NCBI GenBank assembly: GCA_963556495.2
Contig: OY747704.1
Coordinates: 6,312,501-6,376,500 of the forward strand
Direction of reading: 5' to 3'
DNA length: 64,000 bases
DNA from: Valencia hispanica
Taxonomy: Eukaryota; Chordata; Actinopteri; Cyprinodontiformes; Valenciidae
Positions 38,470-64,000 of this stretch are shown piece by piece. Below the pieces are notes generated by a model. It saw only the letters and a program-made list of their open reading frames with translations, had not been told where the DNA came from and did not search any database. The position numbers and the translations under genes were made by a program. Position 1 is the first letter of the stretch. Every line of letters begins with the position of its first letter.

Positions 38470-39420
38470 ATATTCAAGCTTTTTATATATATAGGTCGTG
38501 ACAGACCCAGGAGTGACAGACCTCAATGATGACCAGTACCTGAGGACCTATGGGCTCAGACATTTATGAGATGTGAGGGGTACTAGGATTTCCAGACAAA
38601 CCATTCTCAACTGACTCCACCGATTTGGCTTGAATGCCAGACGACCGTTTCAGGTGACTACACTGACAACAAGACACCGCCATGAACGTTTGCAGTGGGC
38701 ACAAGACCATGTGACCTGAACAATGCAGCAGTGGTCTACCGTCCTGTTCACTGACGAGTGTTGGGTCACCTTGCACAGAAATGATGGTCGTCAGCATTGC
38801 TGGAGAAGGTGAGGTGAGCAAAAGGCTGAGTTCAACATGGTCCCCAGGGTTAGCTTTAGTGGAGGAGGTGTAACAGTCTGAGCAGGCATCATCAGTCAGC
38901 GCAAAATCGATTTGGTTATTGTAGATGGCTCAGTCACTGCACGTTCTTACCTCAGAGACATCATAGAACCCACCATCATCCCCCAATTCCGCCAGCCCAC
39001 CCCCAACTTTCTGTTCATGGATGATAATGCGCCACCACATCGTGCCAGAACTGTCACAGCTCGACTTCAGGAAGTGGAAGTGCCTCATATGGTATGGCCA
39101 GCCTTACCTGAAACCCATAGAGCATGTTTGGGACGAGTTGAAGCAGAGACTGGATGATCGTACCCCACCCCCACGTGACCTGGCAGAACTGTGTGTAGCA
39201 CTTGTGGAAGAGTTGGACGCATTGCCTCAGGACAACATCATGAGGCTAGTGAGGAGCATGAGACGTCGCTGTTAAGCTGTCATTGGGGCAAATGGTGGAA
39301 ACACAACACATAACACAACACATTGTCAGTTTGTGTTATATGGGGCTACACTTGTTATTGTCTACATTTTTTGGGTTATAAATATTACACTAATGAAAAC
39401 GGTGTGTCTTCTCATTCTTT
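38470..39420 (+). mobile_element. Tc1-like transposon relic
   Basis: Decayed transposase in several frames: MPDDRFR-type DNA-binding region near 38630, GRQHCWRR near 38790, then an open piece from 38912 (VIVDGSVTARSYLRDIIEPT, PTPNFLFMDDNAPPHRARTV). A frameshift near 39090 moves to PIEHVWDELKQRLDDRTPPP and LRSMRRRC-like C-terminus. The second Asp (MDDNAPPH) and the Glu (PIEHVWD) survive in different frames. Confidence 0.75.
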
Positions 39421-39532
39421 ATTAGTCATATAAAAGATACTTCTATAAAGACCAAATAGGAATAGCACTCATGTAAATAATAATATCCCTAATTTATTGT
39501 ATGTAGTGTATGTATGTATATATATACATATA

Positions 39533-41131
39533 CAGTGGCTTGCAAAAGTATTGGGCCCCCTTGAACTTTTCCACATTTTGTCACATTACAAACATTAATC
39601 CATTTTATTGGAATTCCACGTGAAAGACCAATACAAAGTGGTGTACACGTGAGAAGTGGAACGAAAATCATACATGATTCCAAACATTTTTTTACAAATA
39701 AATAAGTGAAAAGTGGGGTGTGCGTAATTATTCAGCTCCCTTTGGTCTGAGTGCAGTCAGTTGCCCATAGACATTGTCTGATGAGTGCTAATGACTAAAT
39801 AGAGTCCACCTGTGTGTAATCTAATGTCAGTACAAATACAGCTGCCCTGTGACGGCCTCAGAGGTTGTCTAAGAGAATGTTGGGAGCAACAACACCATGA
39901 AGTCCAAAGAACACACCAGACAGGTCAGGGATAAAATATTGAGAAATTTAAAGCAGGCTTAGGCTACAAAAAGATTTCCCAAGCCTTGAACATCCCACGG
40001 AGCGCTGTTCAAGCGATCATTCAGAAATGGAAGGAGTATGGCACAACTGTAAACCTACCAAGACAAGGCCGTCCACCTAAACTCACAGGCCGAACAAGGA
40101 GAGTGCTGATCAGAAATGCAGCCAAGAGGCCCATGGTGACTCTGGATGAGCTGCAGAGATCTACAGCTCAGGTGGGGGAATATGTCCATAGGACAACTAT
40201 TAGTGGTGCACTGCACAAAGTTGGCCTTTATGGAAGAGTGGCAAGAAGAAAGTCATTGTTAAAAGAAAACCATAAGAAGTCCCGTTTGCAGTTTGCCACA
40301 AGCCATGTGGGGGACACAGCAAACATGTGGAAGAAGGTGCTCTGGTCAGATGAGACCAAAATGGAACTTTTTGTCCAAAATGCAAAACACAATGTGTGGC
40401 GGAAAACTAACACTGTACATCACTCTGAACACATCTTCCCCACTGTCAAATATGGTGGTGGCAGCATCATGCTCTGGGGGTGCTTCTCTTCAGCAGGGAC
40501 AGGGAAGCTGGTCAGAGTTGATGGGAAGATGGATGGAGCCAAATACAGGGCAATCTTGGAAGAAAACCTCTTGGAGTCTGCAAAAGACTTGAGACTGGGG
40601 CGGAGGTTCACCTTCCAGCAGGACAACGACCCTAAACATAAAGCCAGGGTAACAATGGAATGGTTTAAAACAAAACATATTCATGTGTTAGAATGGCCCA
40701 GTCAAAGTCCAGATCTAAATCCAATCGAGAATCTGTGGCAAGATCTGAAAACTGCTGTTCAGAAACGCTGTCCATCTAATCTGACTGAGCTGGAGCTGTT
40801 TTGCAAAGAAGAATGGGCAAGAATTTCAGTCTCTAGATGTGCAAAGCTGGTAGAGACATACCCTAAAAGACGGGCAGCTGGAATTGCAGCAAAAGGTGGT
40901 TCTACAAAGTATTGACTCAGGGGCTGAATAGTTACGCACACCCCACTTTTCAGTTATTTATTCGTAAAAAATATTGGAATCATGTATGATTTTCGTTCCA
41001 CTTCTCACATGTACACCACTTTGTTTTGGTCTTTCATGTGGAATTCCAATAAAATTGATTCATGTTTGTGGCTGTAATGTGACAAAATGTGGAAAAATTC
41101 AAGGGGGCCGAATACTTTTGCAAGCCACTGT
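39533..41131 (+). mobile_element. Tc1-like transposon, nearly complete, with long TIRs
   Basis: Terminal inverted repeats of about 210 bp (39533-39745 and 40918-41131), starting CAGTGGCTTGCAAAAGTATT on each side, with a TA before the left end; the right flank reads TTTA. The transposase lies between. Inverted repeats differ at only a small number of positions, so the copy is young relative to the other Tc1 relics here. It lies between stxbp1 and niban2. Confidence 0.92.
39897..40915 (+). pseudogene. Tc1 transposase, single frameshift near the N-terminus
   Basis: Starts MKSKEHTRQVRDKI at 39897; about 40 bp on (near 39940) one base appears to be lost, and the main frame then runs open to the TGA at 40913-40915. 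It contains two helix-turn-helix parts (NIPRSAVQAIIQKWKEYGT; GRPPKLTGRTRR with a GRPR-like hook) and the DD34E catalytic residues: LWSDETKMELF, FQQDNDPKHKA, SPDLNPIENLWQ. Apart from this lesion no other stop is seen from 39986, giving at least 309 codons. Typical length for the family is about 340. Confidence 0.88.
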
Positions 41132-41144
41132 TTATATATTGTAT

Positions 41145-41149
<5 letters not shown>

Positions 41150-41184
<35 letters not shown>
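41150..41184. repeat. (GT)n microsatellite
   Basis: Uninterrupted GT dinucleotides of about 34 bp just outside the right end of the Tc1 element. Confidence 0.9.
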
Positions 41185-41186
<2 letters not shown>

Positions 41187-41225
41187 TTATATTTTGTTGT
41201 TGATGTATGTTTTTTGTATATCTGG

Positions 41226-41335
41226 AGTTTGTAACAAAAATAATTTCCCCCTGGAATTTAATTAATTAATTTTAACTAATTAAATACTTTTATTAATTTA
41301 ATTAAAGTATTTCTGATTCTTATTCTTTAAGAAGT
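41226..41335 (+). mobile_element. LINE 3' tail, with TTAA-repeat expansion
   Basis: GTAACAAAAATAATTTCCCC then CTGG, and later TTAAAGTATTTCTGATTCTT. This is a Rex1-type LINE terminus, here interrupted by a run of TTAA repeats (41257-41305). Confidence 0.45.
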
Positions 41336-44160
41336 CTACTGTTGTGTGTTTTGACAACAGAGTTTTGACTTATTTTCTGTGTGTTCCGAGTGTGTTTATA
41401 TACTTTTCTAGTATTACTCATTTAAATGGGAAGCTTTTTATATCTTGTATGTTATACCTTTTGTACCCTTCTGTCATTGTATTCATCGTTTTTATTATTA
41501 ACAAACAAACCACAACGGTCATTCCCCGCACTTTTGAAAGCTTCCTACACCACTGGCTCCAAGAGTCTTTGCAGCTGATGCTTAACCATCTTCACCCAAG
41601 CTGAAAACATCTCCTGGTCTCCCAGTTAATCTGATAAATTCTACACTTTAATAATTCAGTAACACCATTGTTAGGCGAAAAACACAATACATGAATAGAT
41701 AACAACATATACAAATACACTTTTTAAGTATCTTATGTTTTAGGACGAAGAAAAAAAATTTATGGAGAACTCTAGTGAAGCTTTCTGTAGGGTTTTAGAA
41801 GGTTTTAGAAACCTGACAAAAGCCTTTTGTGTCCAGCAGAGGGCAGCAGAGGCCCAATAAAGAGCATATTAGCACTTTTCATAGAGGACATCAAGCTAAT
41901 ACAAGTTCCAAGCCATGTCAGTGACCTTTTATAACTTGTATTCTGAGAGGCGATGGTGTTGCTGCTTTCAGCTTCAGTTTACCAGAATAAACTGCAATAA
42001 TTCAAAGTGCAGCATGGAGGACCAGCAGCTTCAGTCCGCTGCCAACTAACAACATGAAATCCAGGATTCAACATGAGAACTGAGCTCCAGTTAGTTCTTC
42101 TCCACTGAGATGACTGACTAACTGCTGAAGAAGAAAAAAAAAAGACCAAACCTGAAACATTTGCTAGCTATTACAGGAGCCTCAGTGGCCACCACTGACT
42201 ACTGAATGCAGCTTTAATGGGTCCTTCAAAGGCATTCCAGTTGTCTACCATAAATAATTTGGATGATCCAAACAGCCAATAGGAAGAAAGACACACGGTA
42301 TGTAAAATCTGGAATAGGAAACATTTAGGCTTTTTCTTGGCATATTTCAAGGATTTTAATCATATCACAGCTGTGAGCTTTGGTCTAATTCCTTTACTTC
42401 CCGATGATGTTCTTATCTTATGACAGCAGATGGATCTTTCATGCATGTTAAGTATGTTTATCCAGGATGCCCTTTTACGAGAGGTTTTGCATATGAAGGC
42501 ATACAAACCAAAATGTTATCAGATACATTGTTTACCTGATCAAAAGCAAGGATAACCAGCTTTACAAGAGCACAAGGCATCCAGGTGTGTGTTTAAACAA
42601 TGCCAGGGACGGAAAGTAATAGCAGTGATCTTAGAGACAACTTTGTTCCTGCCCATCAGTCTGGACAGCAATAAAGGCTAACGTTTTTACACTTGATTTG
42701 AAATAAACCACAAGATATCCGGAACAATGTTCTACAACAGTGGAACCAGAAATGTTCCAAGATGTTTGCTCACTGTGTTGTTTGACTACCATCAACAGGA
42801 CCTGGGCATCATTCCATCATTTAACCAACCATGAACTCCTCTGTGAAACACAGCAGCAAATCTACAAGTAAACAACAACAAAGGGAGAAGAACCAGGCGT
42901 TGCAATGGCTCAGTCAAAGTCTAGACATTAGTCTGATGTTGAATTTCTGTCATTCTGGAGTGGAACCTAAAGAGAGCTCTTCAGCATCTCAGTAAATTAG
43001 ACATGTTATGACAAGGCTCAGTTGTCATATTAAAAAAACAAACCTTTGAAAATAACATTTAAACAGATATTAAACATCGTTCTCATTAAGCCCACATTTC
43101 TGTATTAAAAATAATTGTTATTGGTCTAATGTAATATTTTAATCTTAAATGTCATGTTTTCATGAGATGTGCAAAACATGATCATAATTAACAGAAACAA
43201 AGGTTTGAAAACATCAGTCTGTGTGGAATGAATCTATATAATGTGCCTCTCTTGGTGAAACAACTTTATAAAGAGACAGCAGCACCTGGAGGTTCCCGGT
43301 TCAAATCCTTTTCCTCCCAGGGGTAATCAGGGGGGTTTCATCATCTGGCTTCCGTCTGTCTGCACACAGTTCAGCTGTGGAGTGGGAGAGGCTGCTGCAT
43401 GGTGTGTGGCAACCCTGTGGAGGGAGGTGCTGATAGGACAATAACACAGCTTACAGATCATTCAAAAAAATTGCTTCCTCAGAAACTTTAAATATCACAC
43501 AAGATCAATAAAAAGTGTGTTTTTCTTTTTTAAATTAAAGAAATGATCTTTTTTGGTCCAGACAATGATGGGGTAGACTTCTGATTCAACAGGACCATTG
43601 TCATGTGACTCCTCATAAGGAGTTAACAAAGGCGTCCTTAGTGGTTTCTATTGCCCTGTTAGTATGATTAGTCCTGATTAGATCTTATAATCCTGATACT
43701 CCCAACCAAGTTTCAGAACTAAAGAAGCCTTTTGGATAAGAGGTGAAACGTCTTCCACATAACAAGAGAAGCCCAGATGACTTTATTTTTTAACTCTCAA
43801 AGTGATCCATCAGACAGTCCCTGATAGGCTACCAACCAGCTGGCTGTTTGCAATCCATAATTATCAAAATTGCTAATGTTGATGATTATGGATAACATCA
43901 AAATGGCTACCTGATTATGGATCTGATGCCTGATTATAGATTTGATTATTATAAACAATTGAGAAACATTAGTGTGTTTAATTCAATAAGTCATTAAGTG
44001 AAATAAATGATGCAGCTGTAAATTAATTTGAACAAAACCTTTGTGAGGATCTTGCATGAATAAAAAGTCAATTTCCCGAAGAAAATCTTTTTTACAGATT
44101 TTTATTTGATGTTATTTTTCTGAATAAATGAGACCATTAACTGTACAGACGGTAACTCTT
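41336..44160. other. intergenic stretch upstream of niban2
   Basis: Mostly unique AT-rich sequence. The only nameable piece is the fish repeat phrase at 43530-43790. Some conserved regulatory sequence might be here but cannot be told by eye. Confidence 0.4.
43530..43790. repeat. high-copy fish repeat fragment
   Basis: Contains AAGAAGCCTTTTGGATAAGA then GGTGAAACGTCTTCCACA, a phrase that recurs in many fish genomes at the end of a retroelement. The family is not resolved. Confidence 0.35.
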
Positions 44161-44473
44161 CATACCGGGATGAAAAGCGCTGCTTCCCTACATGACTTGA
44201 ACGCACCGAAGCAGGCAGGGTGGGAGTTTCCCTCCTACTTTAACTGAGGGTGTGTCTCTTCGAGAGGAAAAAAAAATAAAAATCCTCTGGAGGTTTGTGT
44301 CAGTCTGTAAGTTCATTTCCTTTTCTTCGCCGTGCCACCCAGAGGCTTTCAGGGACGCCGCTGTCAGCTGCGCGGGTTGTGGTGGAGAGGAGGCCACAGG
44401 AGCGCGTTTTGTCTCCAAAGTGTGCTTGTAGACCTACCGTGGAGTCCGATCGGGACTTTGACTCTCTTCTGCA

Positions 44474-61157
<16,684 letters not shown>

Positions 61158-61960
61158 GTAAGGGACCTCTTCACCCTCACCCCTATATGCACCTATTCCA
61201 TTCTCTGTAGGATTTAATGCCATTCGCAGAGTGTACAACAAGTAGTTGCCCTCAAGGCACAGTTATTGCGGCTTGCGTTCCTTTGCTTGGAGAGAAAACA
61301 CAAGTCTTTTTTTTTTCTTTTCAGAAGGCAACTAAAAGCAGTAAAGTATGAGCCTATGAAACAACTGAGCCCTTAGAATGTGGCCTAAGACAGTAGATGG
61401 TAAATGGATAAGTTGTAGAAGTAACAAAGATATGCTCTATAAAATGTTCAAATAAAAAAACAACTTTTTAGGTTTAATTTTATTTTATTTATTCAACTCT
61501 CCAACCAATGCCATTTTAATGGGTTTTAGACTATCTCAGAGGCTTGACAGTGTTTCACAGTTCAGACTTGTTCACAATAAATCCTGTTAAAGCCCATTTG
61601 ATTGATTTTTGTTTGTTTTTGAGCAAGCTTAATCCCTCCATCTCAGGCAGTGATCTTGGTTCTGGTTGATGGTATTAGACTAGCTTTCTGCACCAACACA
61701 CAGGCACATCTCAATAAATAAATAATCAGTAAAATGTGAAACTCATATTATATAGCTTCAATAGATACTGATTAATATGCTTTGTTAATATCTGTTAATT
61801 TTGACTATTATGGCTTACAGCTAATAAAAACTTAACATTTTGTTTGACAGACAAAAACCCTATATTGATAATTAAATCCAGTATAGTATATGCATTATAC
61901 AGCTATACAGCTTCTGACTTTGGCTCTGGTTTAACAGGAGGAATGCAGAAGTTGCAGCTT

Positions 61961-63557
61961 AGAGGTGAAACTCGAAAAATTAGAATATCGTGCAAAAGTT
62001 AATCTATTTCTGTAATTCAACTTAAAAGGTGAAACTAATGTATGATATATATACTCACTACATGCAAAGTGAGATATTTCAAACCTTTTATTTGTTATAA
62101 TTTGAATGATTATGGCTTATAGCTTATAAAAACCTCATATTCTCAGAAGATTAGAATTTTGTGAAAAGGTTCAATATCTTAGGCTCAAAGTGTCACACCC
62201 TAATCAACTAATTAATCCAAAACACTTACAAAGGGTTCCTGAGCCTTTAAATGGTCTCTCAGTCTGGTTCAGTAGGAAAAACAATCATGGGGAACACTGC
62301 TGACCTAATAGTTGTGCAGAAAACCATCATTGACCGCCTCCATAAGGAGCAAAAGCCTCAAAAGGTCAATGTAAAAGAAGTTGGATGTTCCCAAAGCGCT
62401 GTATCAAAGCACATTAATAGAAAGTTATGTGGAAGGGAAAAGTGTGGCAGAAGAAGGTGGACAAGCAGCAGGGATGAGTGCAGCCTGGAGAGGATTGTCA
62501 GGAAAAGGTCATTCTAAAGTGTTGGGGACCTTCACAAGGAGAGGACTGAGGATGGAGTTATTGCATCAAGAGCCACCACACACAGACGGATCCTGGACAT
62601 GGGCTTCACATGTCCTGTTCCTCTCATCAAGCCACTCCTAAACAACAAACAACGTCAGAAGTGTCTTACCTGGGCTAAAGAAAAAAAGAAGTGGAAATTT
62701 TGCATCTCATTTAGAAACCAAGGTCCCAGAGTCTGGAGGAAGAATGGAGAGGCACACAATCCAAGATGGTGGAAGTCCAGAGTGAAGTTTCCACAGTCTG
62801 TGTTGATTTGTGGAGCCATGTCATCTGCTGGTGTTGATCCACTGAGCTTTATTAAGTTCAGAGTCAACGCAGCCATCTGCCAGGACATTTTGGAGCATTT
62901 CATGCTTCCTTCTGTAGACCAGCTTTATAGAGATACTGACTTCATTCTCCAGCAGGATTTGGTACCTGTCCACACTGCCAAGAGTACCAAAACCTGCTTC
63001 AATGACCGTGGAATTACTGTGATTGATTGGCCAGCAAACTCTCCTCACCTGAAGCCCATAGGGAATCTATGGAGCATTGCAAAGAGAAAGATGAGAGACA
63101 TGAGACGGAACAATGCAGAAGGTCTCTGTTGAAGCATCCTGGTCTTCTATAACACCTCAGCAGAGACACAGGCTGATAGCATCCATGCCACACCACACTG
63201 AGACAGAAACTGATGCAAAAGGAGCCCAAACCAAGAACTGAGTACATATGCATGATTAGACTTATCAGAGGTCTGACGTTTCTCTATTTAAAATCCTTCT
63301 TTTATTGATTTAGCTGATTAGAGTGTGACACTTTGAGCCTAAAATACTGAACCTTTTCACAATATTCAAATTTTCTGAGATTTTGAATTTGGGGTTTTCA
63401 TAAGTTGTAAGCCATAATTAATTAAATTATAACAAATAAAGGCTTGAATTATCTCGCTTTGCATGTAATGAGTCTGTATCATATTAGTTTCACCTTTTTC
63501 AAATTGATTTTTTTTATTAGCTTTTGCACGATATTTTAATTTTTCAAATTCCACCTG
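61961..63557 (+). mobile_element. Tc1-like transposon with long TIRs, inactive
   Basis: Inverted subterminal repeats of about 240 bp: 61961-62205 and 63310-63557 share AGGTGAAACT, TTTGCATGTA/TACATGCAAA, ATGGCTTATAGC/GTAAGCCATAAT and GGCTCAAAGTGTCACAC. A transposase relic lies between. Inserted in the second niban2 intron, same strand as the gene. Confidence 0.85.
62286..63132 (+). pseudogene. Tc1 transposase, catalytic residues lost
   Basis: Starts MGNTADLIVVQKTIIDRLHK with helix-turn-helix region SQSAVSKHINRKL. It has a frameshift near 62515 and another near 62600. The stretch expected before FCISFRNQGPRVWRKNG (the SDES motif with the first catalytic Asp) is deleted, leaving KKKWKFCIS. The second Asp is kept in LQQDLVPVHTAK, but the third motif reads SPHLKPIGNLW with Gly for the catalytic Glu. 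Confidence 0.8.
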
Positions 63558-64000
63558 TGTTACCAGGATACATCTGAATGTGGTGACTCATGAAGCTCTG
63601 AGTCCAGCTGCAGACCACACCTTGTTATTCCCACTGAGACTCATTAATGGGACTTGCTGCATAATCCTTTGAAGGCAGTTGCTTATGACCCTTTTCTACC
63701 TAACTTTTTCCTTCCACTTAACTTTGTGTTGGTCAAAGCAATGTGCTATTTTGTCTTACACTGCTAATGGAGGATAAGTCAGTAAGAGGCCATACAATAA
63801 AATTTTTATTGATCTTCTATCATATTGTAATTTTCATGTCAACTGAATTTTGAAGTTTAATTTGCTCAAAGCTGCAATCCTCAAAACTAGCATTTATGTT
63901 CTGTGTATGACTCTATACAATTAATAGCTTTCACATTTTGAATTGAATCATAAAAATAAGGGAACTATTTGGTGATATTCCATTTTTGCTCATTTATTGG

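Overview
The window is eukaryotic and vertebrate, almost certainly a teleost fish. Short exons with GT/AG boundaries sit in long AT-rich introns, and the repeats are those of fish genomes: Tc1-like, hAT, RTE and L2-like LINEs, Rex1-type LINE tails and tRNA-headed SINEs. The species cannot be named from the sequence alone.

Only two host genes are supported, and they point away from each other. On the minus strand, 18 coding exons (34512 down to 2466) encode a Munc18/syntaxin-binding protein (stxbp1 type). Their summed length is 1702 nt, or 567 codons plus one base. Every junction keeps the phase needed to join the next exon. Only the last short coding exon is missing; it must lie left of position 1. 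On the plus strand, two coding exons (44474-44528 and 61027-61157) encode the first 62 residues of a Niban-family protein, best matched to NIBAN2/FAM129B; the rest lies right of 64000. The head-to-head pair with about 10 kb between start codons matches the human STXBP1/NIBAN2 neighbourhood and supports both names. Munc18-1 acts in SNARE-dependent exocytosis. Niban2 is a PH-domain cytoplasmic/membrane protein. Nothing here says they work together.

Layout: 1-2380 holds a minus-strand L2-like LINE split by a SINE. 2466-12834 holds stxbp1 exons 18 to 9 among L2 and Tc1 relics. 12835-16869 is an intron with a Tc1 relic and a GC-rich RTE element. 16870-23965 holds exons 8 to 2 with a hAT element and LINE fragments. 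23966-34475 is the 10.5-kb first intron, with a BED-finger hAT, Tc1 debris and a 3.2-kb L2-like LINE. 34476-34512 is exon 1. 34513-44473 is intergenic with two Tc1 copies, one of them nearly intact. 44474-61157 holds niban2 exon 1, a 16.5-kb intron (MITEs, an AT-rich palindrome array, a large microsatellite, a perfect hairpin) and exon 2. 61158-64000 is the next intron with another Tc1 copy.

No new defence or metabolic system is visible. The points most worth a second look are the hairpin at 60582-60635, the palindrome array near 49.8 kb, the substitutions in the syntaxin-binding region of the Munc18 protein, and the nested and near-splice-site transposon insertions.
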